DNA of 17,986 nucleotides, taken from positions 1-17,986 of the forward strand of contig JBOFCS010000166.1 of NCBI GenBank assembly GCA_051646185.1, read 5' to 3'. The notes under the pieces are model-generated. The model saw only the letters and a program-made list of their open reading frames with translations. It did not search any database and was not told where the DNA came from. Below, one piece after another: positions 1-7,929 of the stretch. The translations under genes were made by a program, and so were the position numbers. This stretch comes from JBOFCS01 sp051646185. GTDB lineage: Bacteria; Actinomycetota; Actinomycetes; Mycobacteriales; Mycobacteriaceae. Numbering within the stretch: position 1 is the stretch's first letter; each line of letters opens with the position of its first letter.

Positions 1-73
1 GCACGATGGGGCATCGGGCTTTGGATCACAACTAAGCCTTGACGAAATCACATTCACGTGAAAAAGTCATACT

Positions 74-979
74 ATGACAACGAATGATGTCACTCTTGTG
101 AGTGGCACCGACCAACCACTACCCGCTAATGAGGCGACCTCACAGCGTGCGCTTCGCAGTCAACCCATTGGGCCCGGCTCATATACCTGGCGCGGCCTCG
201 GCGACCGCCGCGGCCTGCTCTACCTTGGTACCGCAGGCACACTGCAAAATATGCATCCGGCAGTCAGCGGCGCGTTGGAAGACCACTCCAACTTTTTTAC
301 CAACCCACTTGACCGATTATTCAGGTCACTACCACCGATCATGGGTGTCGTTTACGATTCCCCAAGCGAAGGCACCGGGGTTCAGGTCCGAAATTTTCAT
401 AAAGGGCTCAAAGGTGTTGACGAACAAGGAAATCGATACCATGCTCTCACTCCAGATACTTTTTGGTGGACACATGTAACTTTCTTTTGGGTCATCATTG
501 ACTTTGAAGAACGCTTTGGAGCCAAACGCCTATCCCGCGCAGAGAAGGATCAGATAGTCCAAGAAGGGGTTACTTGGTGGAGACGATACGAACTTTCCGA
601 TAGACCAGTATTCGATGATTACCAAAGCCTTTGTGCCTATATGGACACCATGCTCGATGAAGTTCTCACCGACACCTACACAACCAAATGGGCCAAAAAC
701 GTTAATTCCGCAAAGCTCCCCTCCCCTCCAGGGGTGAACCCCGTCGTATGGAAAATAGCTGCCCCACTGGTTACAGCAATATTGGAATGGCTCAATAAGG
801 CACTGCTACCGGAAAAAGCACGCAATATTTTAGGTATGCCTTGGACACGACTAGACAAAATACTCTACCGTGGACTCGCCCTATCAATACGACTAGTGAA
901 TCTTTTTTGGCCATATCTGCCTATGCGAGTCAGGTTTATGCCGCGAGCATACAAAGCTATCCGCAAGCATGGACTGTGA
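74..979 (+). CDS. DUF2236 / MpaB-type oxygenase family protein
   Basis: A 301-residue soluble protein matching the DUF2236 (oxygenase MpaB/latex-clearing-protein-like) family, whose characterised members are haem b proteins acting on hydrophobic substrates. Family hallmarks visible: NMHPAVSGALEDHS at residues 59-72, followed by NPLDRLF; an H109-x(12)-YHAL segment; and the aromatic TFWWTH run at 129-134. The conserved histidines H61, H71, H109, H123 and H134 include the likely haem ligand. No signal peptide or convincing membrane segment. ATG 74 is the first in-frame start; its RBS is weak (GAAAAAG at 60-66), so leaderless or weakly initiated translation is possible. The amine oxidase gene follows after 29 nt on the same strand, suggesting cotranscription. 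The substrate cannot be read from sequence, and haem binding is inferred from the family. Confidence 0.85.
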   Translation: MTTNDVTLVSGTDQPLPANEATSQRALRSQPIGPGSYTWRGLGDRRGLLYLGTAGTLQNMHPAVSGALEDHSNFFTNPLDRLFRSLPPIMGVVYDSPSEGTGVQVRNFHKGLKGVDEQGNRYHALTPDTFWWTHVTFFWVIIDFEERFGAKRLSRAEKDQIVQEGVTWWRRYELSDRPVFDDYQSLCAYMDTMLDEVLTDTYTTKWAKNVNSAKLPSPPGVNPVVWKIAAPLVTAILEWLNKALLPEKARNILGMPWTRLDKILYRGLALSIRLVNLFWPYLPMRVRFMPRAYKAIRKHGL

Positions 980-1008
980 CTGCCTCACCAATCCAGTAAT
1001 ATGCAGGT

Positions 1009-2430
1009 GTGAATAGTCAATGGGAAATTGCTCCCCAGGTGGTTTCGCGTCGCAAAGTTTTATTAGCAATGGCAGCGGGTCTAGGCACAACAACATTAGC
1101 AAGCTGCTCCTGGGAAGCTGCTGACGAACCCGGCAAACCCAACATCAAGAAAGCCAAGATTGTTATTATTGGCGCTGGGTTTACCGGGCTAGCGGCCGCA
1201 CATGCACTCAAAAAATCTGGAGCAGATATCCAGATTATTGAGGCTCGAGACCGCCCTGGCGGTCGGGTATTCACTCAAAAAAACTGGTACGGAGCCGCTG
1301 TCGACCTTGGCGCATCATGGATACACGGACAAGAGGGCAACCCTATTACCGAACTTGCCAAAGAAAGCGGAGCCGAAACAATAGCAACCAGTTACGAATC
1401 TTCTAAAATTTACCTTAGCAATAGTCTCAAGGACCTAGGACTCCAACAACAGCAAACTGATCGTTGGGAAAACTTAGTCAATACTGCTCTAGATTTAGCT
1501 AACGAACACACTAGCGATGTATCCATTGGCCAAGCCATATCTGAAGCGCTGCAAAATAATCCACTCACAAATGTCGAAACTGCTGATCTTCAAGCCTATC
1601 TCAATTCCACTTTTGCAACCGAATATGGCAGTGAAATAACCTCACTTTCAGCTCAAAATGCCGAGGAAGACGCTGCGTTTTCTGGCGAAGATCTGCTCTT
1701 TCCTTCTGGCTATAGTCAAATAGTTGACAAACTCAGCAGTACCCTGGCAATTGAATACGGAGTCACGGTCAACGCTATTGACTACAGCAAAGGGGAGGTA
1801 CTCATCAGCACTAACCGTGGCGATTATCGCAGTGATGCCGTACTGGTAACAGTTCCCTTGGGGGTACTCAAGGCGCAGTCAATAACCTTCACCCCCACCT
1901 TACCTGAGGAAAAGAATGACTCCATCAACTCATTAGGCGTTGGGACCCTATCTAAAACTTTTCTGAAATTTGAATCTTCTTGGTGGCCAAAAGAATACGA
2001 TTGGCATCAATTCGTTGGCAATGAACCTGGGTTATGGTCCGAGTGGGTAAGCCTAGCGAAAACTGGGGAACCCATTCTGCTAGGATTTAACTCAGGGACT
2101 GAAGCAAAACGAATTGAAGCAGCCAAACCTGATGTAGTGCTTGCCGAAGCAATGTCGGTGCTAAAAGAAATGTTCGGCACCACAATCCCACAACCACAGG
2201 GCATTCTGACCACCACCTGGTCCCTAGACCCACTGGCCCATGGCTCCTACTCCTTCTACCCCGTTGGCAGCAGCTCACAAAACCGCAAGGAACTTGGTAC
2301 ATCAATAGGTGACAGGGTATTTTTTGCCGGGGAAGCAACACATACGCAGTACCCCGGCACCGTTCACGGAGCTTGGTTATCAGGCCAGCATGCCGCAGAG
2401 GAACTTCAGGTATGGCTAAATAACCGTTGA
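1009..2430 (+). CDS. Flavin monoamine/polyamine oxidase with Tat-lipoprotein leader
   Basis: A 473-residue FAD-dependent amine oxidase (flavin-containing amine oxidoreductase family), expected to deaminate an amine or polyamine using O2 and giving H2O2. The ADP-binding fold is IIGAGFTG (53-60), with the ribose-binding acid E78 in IIEARDRPGGRV. The C-terminal FAD motif is FFAGEATHTQYPGTVHGAW (438-456). TLSKTFLKF carries the lysine usually near flavin N5. The N-terminus has SRRKVLL (13-19), a hydrophobic run and LASC (30-33), that is, a twin-arginine motif plus lipobox with C33 as the predicted lipidated residue. This supports the GTG start at 1009, because the next Met (residue 21) would remove the RR pair. 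The RBS is poor. Length fits bacterial monoamine/polyamine oxidases. It lies 29 nt after the MpaB-like gene and 32 nt before the LtrA-like gene. The exact amine substrate is unknown. Confidence 0.9.
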   Translation: MNSQWEIAPQVVSRRKVLLAMAAGLGTTTLASCSWEAADEPGKPNIKKAKIVIIGAGFTGLAAAHALKKSGADIQIIEARDRPGGRVFTQKNWYGAAVDLGASWIHGQEGNPITELAKESGAETIATSYESSKIYLSNSLKDLGLQQQQTDRWENLVNTALDLANEHTSDVSIGQAISEALQNNPLTNVETADLQAYLNSTFATEYGSEITSLSAQNAEEDAAFSGEDLLFPSGYSQIVDKLSSTLAIEYGVTVNAIDYSKGEVLISTNRGDYRSDAVLVTVPLGVLKAQSITFTPTLPEEKNDSINSLGVGTLSKTFLKFESSWWPKEYDWHQFVGNEPGLWSEWVSLAKTGEPILLGFNSGTEAKRIEAAKPDVVLAEAMSVLKEMFGTTIPQPQGILTTTWSLDPLAHGSYSFYPVGSSSQNRKELGTSIGDRVFFAGEATHTQYPGTVHGAWLSGQHAAEELQVWLNNR

Positions 2431-2462
2431 CAGTACCCCTGGGAGACAAAGGGCTATACCGA

Positions 2463-3623
2463 ATGACTAACTCACTGCCTACCCCGATTCATCAAAGCCG
2501 GTTTCAGCTACGCTGGCCCGCCCGAGCTTGGCAAGATCTCTACTATGACCTCGCGCTTGTCGCCGCCATCATTGTCATGTCCACCGTATATTCCTACGAC
2601 TATTCCTTTGAACAAGCAGCATGGTTAAGTCTAGTGTTTTCCGCGATTTGGCTGCTCTGGCTAATAACGAATCTCGCCTCTAGCTTTTGCCCATCTTCCG
2701 GGACTCGAGTGGCGGTTTACGTCTGTCAGATGACACTCATTCTTTCGGCTGCAATACTCGCCGATGACACCATCGAAGATAACTCAGGACTTGTTGGACC
2801 GGTCCTAGCCATTGCAATTTTTACCATTACGTGGCTACTTCGGAATACCCCTAACGGGATCTGCTTTCGAAAAGCCAAGATAACAGCCGGTAACGCCCTA
2901 CTGCTTGCCGCAGTGATTTTCCTTTTAAGCCCGCTTCATTTTTCGATTTACACATTTTTCTCTGCGTGGATAATTTCTCTATCCTTGATGACTTACGCCG
3001 TTTGGCAACTACTTTCGCATCCGGTCAATAACACCGCAGCACAAACCCACAATAGTCATCTAGGCCATCGGCTTGGTGAACTCAGTACAGTTGTGTTTGG
3101 AGAATCTTTTGTCAAACTTGGTCTAGTAGCCGGAGAATCTGGCCTAGAAGAAGTGAATATGCTTGCTGTAATACCAGTATTCATTCTGATCACTGCACTC
3201 TGGTGGGATTACTTTGTTGGTTCTACACAAACCAATCCACCGACAAAGGGCACAAGAGAATTGTACTGGCTAACTGCCCATCTACCCCTGCACCTTGCCA
3301 TAGTCGCGCTTGCAGTTGCTGCTGGAAAATTACTCGTCTCAGCTAAGGCCATCGAAGGTGGTGGTAGTAATCAATTCTTTATTATTCCAATTTTCTTGGC
3401 CTATACTGGTTTTATTCTTATTGACTGGGCTTCTGGGACTGCCTCCAAGCGTGCGGTAATAACTCACTCAGCACTAGCTATCACCGCCTTAGCCTGCGCC
3501 CTATTGCTCTATCTCATCTCACCGCCTCCTGCCTGGATCATTGCCGGACTACTCATGGTTATTACTATGGGTGCAAGCATGTGCATTGCTTCCACCCCTT
3601 CCGGGCAGCGCTCATCATCCTAA
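2463..3623 (+). CDS. ltrA: Low temperature requirement protein A (LtrA) family membrane protein
   Basis: A 386-residue polytopic membrane protein of the LtrA family (named from a Listeria cold-growth locus; biochemical role unknown). Family signatures visible: WQDLYYDLALVAAI near the N-terminus (23-36, equivalent to the W-ELFFDLVFV motif), LGELSTVVFGESFVKL (204-219), ALWWDYFV (245-252) and HLPLHLAI (273-280). About ten hydrophobic segments can be picked out, for example 28-44, 54-72, 84-101, 110-127, 142-160, 163-183, 234-252, 274-292, 303-321, 336-352 and 357-376. I chose ATG 2463, preceded by AAAGGG at 2448-2453. A TTG at 2427 extends the frame by 12 residues and would overlap the amine oxidase stop, but has no RBS and the family does not need the extension. 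The stop overlaps the convergent clpB stop by 9 bp, so there is no room for a terminator between them. Confidence 0.85.
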   Translation: MTNSLPTPIHQSRFQLRWPARAWQDLYYDLALVAAIIVMSTVYSYDYSFEQAAWLSLVFSAIWLLWLITNLASSFCPSSGTRVAVYVCQMTLILSAAILADDTIEDNSGLVGPVLAIAIFTITWLLRNTPNGICFRKAKITAGNALLLAAVIFLLSPLHFSIYTFFSAWIISLSLMTYAVWQLLSHPVNNTAAQTHNSHLGHRLGELSTVVFGESFVKLGLVAGESGLEEVNMLAVIPVFILITALWWDYFVGSTQTNPPTKGTRELYWLTAHLPLHLAIVALAVAAGKLLVSAKAIEGGGSNQFFIIPIFLAYTGFILIDWASGTASKRAVITHSALAITALACALLLYLISPPPAWIIAGLLMVITMGASMCIASTPSGQRSSS

Positions 3624-6164
3624 AATGAGGGACTGCCCATCAACTCCCACATTGACTGGAACGGTATCGCCGTCCTGAACCTCACCAGCTAGTAGTAGTT
3701 TGGCAAGTTGATCACCAATTGCCTTCTGCACCAGCCTTCGCAACGGCCTTGCCCCATAGAGTGGATCAAACCCGCGATCAGCAAGCCAGGCCTTCGCTGG
3801 CCCAGAAACCTGCAAATTTAGGCGGCGCTGGGCCAGCCGGGTTTGCAACTGCTGAAGCTGGATGTCAACAATCGAAACCAGCTCTTCTGGGCTTAAGCCA
3901 TCAAATAGCACCACATCGTCTAGGCGGTTAATAAATTCTGGCTTAAAGGCTCTCCGAACCGCTTCCATTACTTGGTCTTCCGTACCACCAGAACCAAGAT
4001 TGGATGTCAGGATTAAAATGGTGTTGCGGAAATCCACAGTTCGCCCTTGTCCATCGGTTAACCGACCTTCGTCTAAAACCGCAAGCAAAACATCAAAAAC
4101 ATCAGGATGCGCTTTTTCAACTTCATCAAAAAGCACGACACTATAAGGTCGTCTGCGTACCATCTCGGTGAGCTGCCCGCCTGACTCATATCCCACATAT
4201 CCCGGAGGTGCACCAACAAGCCTTGCCACTGAATGCTTTTCACCATATTCACTCATATCGATACGAATCATTGCCCGGTCATCATCGAATAAGAATTCGG
4301 CCAGAGCTTTTGCCAGCTCAGTTTTACCTACCCCAGTTGGGCCTAAGAATAAGAAGGAACCGGTCGGACGATTTGGATCAGCAACCCCAGCACGAGCCCT
4401 CCGAACCGCATCAGAAACCGCTAGTACTGCTTTATGTTGCCCAACCACTCGTTTGCCGAGTTCGGTTTCCATTCTTAATAACTTGGCAGTTTCACCCTCC
4501 AACATTCGACCAGCTGGAATACCCGTCCAGGATGCCACCACCTCAGCAATATCGTCTGGGCCTACTTCTTCCTTGAGCATAAGCTCACCTTCAACGGGAG
4601 AATCGCTAGCAGTAGCATCAGCAAGTTGCTTCTCCAACAAAGGTATTCGACCATAGCGAAGTTCTGCTGCCTTACCAAGGTCACCGTCGCGTTCAGCCCG
4701 CTCTGACTCGCCACGTAAATGTTCAAGTTGCTCTTTAAGATCGCGGACTGAGTCAATGGCATTTTTTTCATTCTGCCAACGAGCACTCAGTTCATTAAGC
4801 CTTTCACGTGCATCGGCTAATTCCGCTCGGAGCTTACCGAGACGCTCTTTTGAAGCGGCATCAGTTTCTTTACTCAATGCCATTTCTTCAATTTCAAACC
4901 TGCGAACTATTCTTTCAACCTCATCAACTTCCACTGGCCTTGAATCAATCTCCATACGGAGTCGTGACGCCGCTTCATCCACAAGATCAATTGCTTTATC
5001 TGGCAAGAATCGCGAAGTAATGTAGCGGTCCGATAAGGATGCAGCAGCTACCAAAGCCGAATCAGTAATCCGTACCCCATGATGGACTTCGTACCGTTCC
5101 TTGAGGCCACGCAAAATCCCAACCGCATCTTCCACTGAGGGTTCACCCACTAAGACTTGCTGGAATCGTCGTTCCAAAGCAGCATCTTTTTCGATGTATT
5201 TGCGGTATTCCTCTAAAGTTGTTGCACCAACTAGCCTTAATTCACCTCGAGCAAGCATCGGTTTAATCATATTTCCAGCATCCATGGCGGATTCTCCGCT
5301 TGCTCCAGCACCCACAATGGTATGAAGTTCATCAATAAAAGTGATGACCTGACCAGCTGAATTTTTGATGTCATCAAGAACAGCTTTCAACCGCTCTTCA
5401 AATTCACCTCGATATTTTGCTCCTGCAACCATCGAGCCAAGGTCAAGTGAGACAACTGTTTTATCCCGAAGACTCTCTGGAACATCACCTGCAATGATGC
5501 GTTGTGCAAGACCCTCAACGATAGCAGTTTTACCTACCCCCGGCTCCCCGATAAGCACCGGGTTGTTTTTTGTTCGACGCGATAGCACCTGAACAACCCT
5601 GCGAATCTCAGTATCACGCCCAATCACCGGATCCAACTTGCCATTTCGGGCCGCCTCAGTAAGATCTGTTGAATATTTTTCTAGCGCTTGGTAGGTGCCC
5701 TCGGGATCTGGACTCGTCACCCTTGCGCTACCTCGTACAGCAGCAAAAGCCTCTCGAAGTAGTTGTGGAGTTGCTCCCTTTTCACTGAGCAATTTTGCTG
5801 TATTGGAACTACCGCTAGCCAATCCCACAAGTAGATGCTCGGTGGAAATATATTCATCGTCGAGCTCAGTGGCAAGTTGCTGTGCGATAGTAATTGCGGC
5901 TAAAGCTTCACGGGCAAGTTGTGGAGTGGAGCTAGCTCCGGTAGCTTTCGGCAACCTCCCTACTAGCTCCTTCGCCGCTGCCCGCGTTTGTGCCGGATCC
6001 ACACCGACTGCCTGTAACAGCGGTAACGCGATTCCATCCGTTTGTTCTAGCAGCGCCAAAAGCAGGTGCTCTGGCCGAATATCGGGATTGCCATTTGATA
6101 CAGCGTTCTGTAACGCCGCAGTCAATGCAGCCTGAGTCCTGGTTGTTGGATTAAACGAGTCCAC
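3615..6164 (-). CDS. clpB: ATP-dependent disaggregase ClpB
   Basis: The hexameric Hsp100 chaperone that, with DnaK/DnaJ/GrpE, threads aggregated proteins through its pore; cytoplasmic. From GTG 6164 it is 849 residues, the usual ClpB length. In order: N-domain Clp repeats (1-145); NBD1 with Walker A GEPGVGKT (206-213), pore loop KYRG (250-253), Walker B FIDE (276-279) and arginine finger ALERRF (329-334); the coiled-coil M-domain (about 405-520), present and so ClpB rather than ClpC; NBD2 with Walker A GPTGVGKT (608-615), pore loop GYVGY (655-659), Walker B VLFDE (677-681) and sensor-2 GARP (804-807). The start is set by AAGGAG six bases upstream and by the family-typical beginning V/M-DSFNPTT. 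An ATG at 6239 would add 25 residues but lies upstream of the promoter elements. Regulation: see the SigH-like promoter and HAIR-like operator. The 3' end overlaps the ltrA-like gene by 9 bp. Confidence 0.98.
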   Translation of the reverse strand: MDSFNPTTRTQAALTAALQNAVSNGNPDIRPEHLLLALLEQTDGIALPLLQAVGVDPAQTRAAAKELVGRLPKATGASSTPQLAREALAAITIAQQLATELDDEYISTEHLLVGLASGSSNTAKLLSEKGATPQLLREAFAAVRGSARVTSPDPEGTYQALEKYSTDLTEAARNGKLDPVIGRDTEIRRVVQVLSRRTKNNPVLIGEPGVGKTAIVEGLAQRIIAGDVPESLRDKTVVSLDLGSMVAGAKYRGEFEERLKAVLDDIKNSAGQVITFIDELHTIVGAGASGESAMDAGNMIKPMLARGELRLVGATTLEEYRKYIEKDAALERRFQQVLVGEPSVEDAVGILRGLKERYEVHHGVRITDSALVAAASLSDRYITSRFLPDKAIDLVDEAASRLRMEIDSRPVEVDEVERIVRRFEIEEMALSKETDAASKERLGKLRAELADARERLNELSARWQNEKNAIDSVRDLKEQLEHLRGESERAERDGDLGKAAELRYGRIPLLEKQLADATASDSPVEGELMLKEEVGPDDIAEVVASWTGIPAGRMLEGETAKLLRMETELGKRVVGQHKAVLAVSDAVRRARAGVADPNRPTGSFLFLGPTGVGKTELAKALAEFLFDDDRAMIRIDMSEYGEKHSVARLVGAPPGYVGYESGGQLTEMVRRRPYSVVLFDEVEKAHPDVFDVLLAVLDEGRLTDGQGRTVDFRNTILILTSNLGSGGTEDQVMEAVRRAFKPEFINRLDDVVLFDGLSPEELVSIVDIQLQQLQTRLAQRRLNLQVSGPAKAWLADRGFDPLYGARPLRRLVQKAIGDQLAKLLLAGEVQDGDTVPVNVGVDGQSLILG

Positions 6165-6170
6165 GGTTGA

Positions 6171-6176
6171 CTCCTT
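6171..6176 (-). promoter_or_regulatory. Ribosome binding site of clpB (decides the GTG start)
   Basis: On the minus strand AAGGAG lies six bases before GTG 6164. It is a near-perfect anti-16S match at ideal spacing. The ATG at 6239 has no comparable site, which supports the shorter ClpB. Confidence 0.85.
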
Positions 6177-6204
6177 ACCTAGTTCCAATAAGCCTGTCAG
6201 ATAG

Positions 6205-6233
6205 TTCAACGCATAAGAAGTTGAGTCTGTTCC
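6205..6233 (-). promoter_or_regulatory. SigH-type heat/oxidative-stress promoter of clpB
   Basis: Minus-strand GGAAC (6233-6229), 17 bases, then CGTTGAA (6211-6205). This fits the actinobacterial SigH pattern GGAAY-N16-20-YGTTgaa. A transcript would start near 6198-6200, leaving a leader of about 35 nt to GTG 6164. In C. glutamicum clpB is known to belong to both the SigH and HspR regulons, so the match is expected by homology. It is a by-eye pattern match, not a mapped start. Confidence 0.7.
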
Positions 6234-6240
6234 GCTCAAC
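6220..6240. promoter_or_regulatory. HAIR-like HspR operator upstream of clpB
   Basis: GTTGAGT (6220-6226), 7-base spacer, GCTCAAC (6234-6240). This has the geometry and core of the HAIR element bound by HspR (CTTGAGT-N7-ACTCAAG): six of seven arm positions are paired and TTGAG/CTCAA is intact on both sides. It covers the SigH-like -35 (6229-6233), so a bound HspR would block RNA polymerase. HspR itself is encoded at 16603-16998. An ATG for a longer ClpB (6239) falls inside this operator, a further reason to reject that start. Confidence 0.8.
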
Positions 6241-6283
6241 TATAACTATTTTCCATACTCGGCAGCATTCGAACGCCCACAGC

Positions 6284-6314
6284 ACATGTCATCTAGTCAA
6301 CTAAATTGACATGT
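6284..6314. repeat. Inverted repeat overlapping the lipase 1 promoter
   Basis: Perfect 8-bp arms ACATGTCA (6284-6291) and TGACATGT (6307-6314) flank 15 bases. Nested inside is GTCAA-N5-TTGAC (6296-6310). The right arms contain the TTGACA that I take as the -35 of the lipase gene. This may be an operator for an unidentified dimeric regulator. The wide spacing makes a single-dimer site less certain. Confidence 0.45.
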
Positions 6315-6334
6315 TGATATGTAGCAACTACGGT
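6306..6334 (+). promoter_or_regulatory. Putative promoter of secreted lipase 1
   Basis: Consensus -35 TTGACA (6306-6311), 17-base spacer, then TACGGT (6329-6334), an acceptable TAnnnT -10. Transcription would start near 6341, leaving an untranslated leader of about 135 nt before ATG 6477. No riboswitch is recognised in the leader. It holds an unused GGAGG (6372-6376) and a 7-codon ORF (6403-6426). The whole interval 6165-6476 holds only the clpB and lipase control elements listed here. Confidence 0.5.
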
Positions 6335-6476
6335 CTAGCAAATGTGCTTTACATCACGATAAGACCACCACGGAGGTAGCTCTTAACCATCCCAAACACC
6401 ACAATGGGTTCTCCCGGATATCGGTAGGCACTGAAACTATTGTGCAGAAAAATTTACTCAACGATTGGGCAGAAAC

Positions 6477-7745
6477 ATGCTAAAACCCCAGATTAAGAAA
6501 CGATTGATTACACTCGCAATAATCGTCACCTTAAGCGGATACGCACTTCCGGCGACCGCTGAGCCTGTAGCCAGCGAGGCAACCCCACAATTATTTTCCG
6601 ACCAAGAATTTTATCTGCCTCCAGCTGGATTTGCACATGAACCAGCTGGAAAGCTCCTACGTGTTGACGAAACAAAATCCTATCCTCCTATCCCAGGATT
6701 TGAATCCACTACCGGATTTACCGCAACTCGAATTATGTATCGAAGTTCTTCGCGGACCCAAGAGACAAACGCGGTAACCGGAACTCTGTTTATTCCGGCG
6801 TCCCCATGGACCGGCCCTGGGGACCGACCACTCATTGCTTACGGACACCCCACTGCCGGAATCCATGATCGCTGTGCTCCTTCTCTGCATTTTAGTCATG
6901 GAGACTTCACCGGCACTCATTCGAATTACCTTGATGGAATAACGATTCTCCCCTTACTAAACCGTGGCTACGCAGTAGTAGCAACGGACTACGAGGGCCT
7001 GGGCACTCCCGGAGCACACACTTTTGTTGACCTCGATTCTGAAGGTTACGCACTGCTTGACTCACTACGCGCTGCAAACCAATTTATTCGAAACAATGGG
7101 GACACGGTCGGTAAACTTGGCCTATGGGGTTACTCGCAGGGCGCCCAAGCTGTTGGTGGCGCAATCGAATTACAGAGGAGCTACGCTCCTGAACTGAATA
7201 TTTCAGCGGCATACGCCGGAAGTCCGCCAAGCGATCCTTTTAACAGCAAGTTAGACGGCCATCCTGCAGAAATAATGTTTACTGCGTACACGCTCGTTGG
7301 CCTTAAGGCTTCTTACCCATCTATAACCGAGAGAATAGATAGTGTACTGACTCCCTACGGTCAAGCTGTGCTGAATGATTTTTCGGAAATCTGCTTGCTT
7401 GATGCCATAGCTAAAGGCAGCGAGACTTCGCTTAAAGATATATTCAAAGAAGGTCTTAGCATCACCGAAGTGATTAACAAATATCCTGATATGAGCGAGA
7501 AGTTTGTAAATATGAAAATGGGGTATAGAGCCCCTAACCCAAAAACGTCAATTCTTTTGGGGATTGGCACCGGCGATGGACTTAACACGATGGAAGCGGT
7601 TCAAAATAATGCTGATGGCTGGCGCAAATTTGGAGCTGACGTCGAGATATATACTGAATCGCTCGGTATCGACCATGCCACCTCTGGCTTGGTTCAAATG
7701 CCTTACGCATTCGATTGGCTCGATAGTAAACTACTAGCACTCTAA
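6477..7745 (+). CDS. Secreted LIP-family lipase (paralogue 1)
   Basis: A 422-residue exported alpha/beta-hydrolase of the secretory lipase (LIP) family, expected to hydrolyse acylglycerols or other esters outside the membrane. The signal peptide has KKR at 7-9, a hydrophobic core ITLAIIVTLSGYAL and a cleavage site ATA|EP after residue 28. The nucleophile elbow is GYSQG with S220; probable acid D367 in GTGDG and histidine H400 in DHATSG complete the triad. The family block HPTAGIHDRCAPS is present, and C133 and C306 may form the conserved disulphide. Start ATG 6477 gives a normal signal peptide. An in-frame TTG at 6465 adds four residues with no RBS gain. The RBS is weak (GGGCAG). A paralogue lies at 15287-16549 with the same layout. 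The gene is divergent from clpB and followed by a hairpin. Confidence 0.9.
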   Translation: MLKPQIKKRLITLAIIVTLSGYALPATAEPVASEATPQLFSDQEFYLPPAGFAHEPAGKLLRVDETKSYPPIPGFESTTGFTATRIMYRSSSRTQETNAVTGTLFIPASPWTGPGDRPLIAYGHPTAGIHDRCAPSLHFSHGDFTGTHSNYLDGITILPLLNRGYAVVATDYEGLGTPGAHTFVDLDSEGYALLDSLRAANQFIRNNGDTVGKLGLWGYSQGAQAVGGAIELQRSYAPELNISAAYAGSPPSDPFNSKLDGHPAEIMFTAYTLVGLKASYPSITERIDSVLTPYGQAVLNDFSEICLLDAIAKGSETSLKDIFKEGLSITEVINKYPDMSEKFVNMKMGYRAPNPKTSILLGIGTGDGLNTMEAVQNNADGWRKFGADVEIYTESLGIDHATSGLVQMPYAFDWLDSKLLAL

Positions 7746-7755
7746 TCCACGGCGG

Positions 7756-7788
7756 TTGGGGGTAAGGTCAGCAGCACCTTGCCCCCAA
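7756..7788. terminator. Hairpin terminator between lipase 1 and the SDR gene
   Basis: TTGGGGGTAAGGT (7756-7768), a 7-base loop CAGCAGC, and ACCTTGCCCCCAA (7776-7788): a 13-bp stem with one G-T wobble, 11 bases after the lipase stop. There is only a short T tract, so it may be weakly intrinsic. It sits between convergent genes and could serve both. The rest of 7789-7929 shows nothing I can name. Confidence 0.75.
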
Positions 7789-7929
7789 TTCATTCGCTGC
7801 CAAACTATGCCAAATTAATGTAGGACTGCAATTGCCGCTCAAGTGAGTTTCGTTGCAATCTCATTTCCAGAATGCCATGCGAGATCTTCCCCTATCTAGA
7901 ATTTATTTTGTCTTCAATATCTAAGAACA

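Noticed and set aside
1..61. End of an upstream gene on the plus strand
   Set aside because: Two frames are open here (stops at 40-42 and 59-61) but the peptides are too short to judge; nothing identifies either as coding.
102..479. 125-codon plus-strand ORF inside the MpaB-like gene
   Set aside because: It is an out-of-frame shadow of a gene with clear family motifs.
4168..4656. 162-codon plus-strand ORF (and others at 3719-6135) opposite clpB
   Set aside because: Antisense frames within a highly conserved gene; low-complexity Ser/Pro-rich translations typical of shadow frames.
6165..6239. 25-codon N-terminal extension of ClpB starting at ATG 6239
   Set aside because: It has no RBS, lies across the SigH-like promoter and HAIR-like palindrome, and is absent from the typical ClpB N-terminus.
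7838..7850. HAIR half-site (GCTCAAGTGAG) downstream of lipase 1
   Set aside because: There is no second arm at 7-base spacing and it lies between convergent gene ends.
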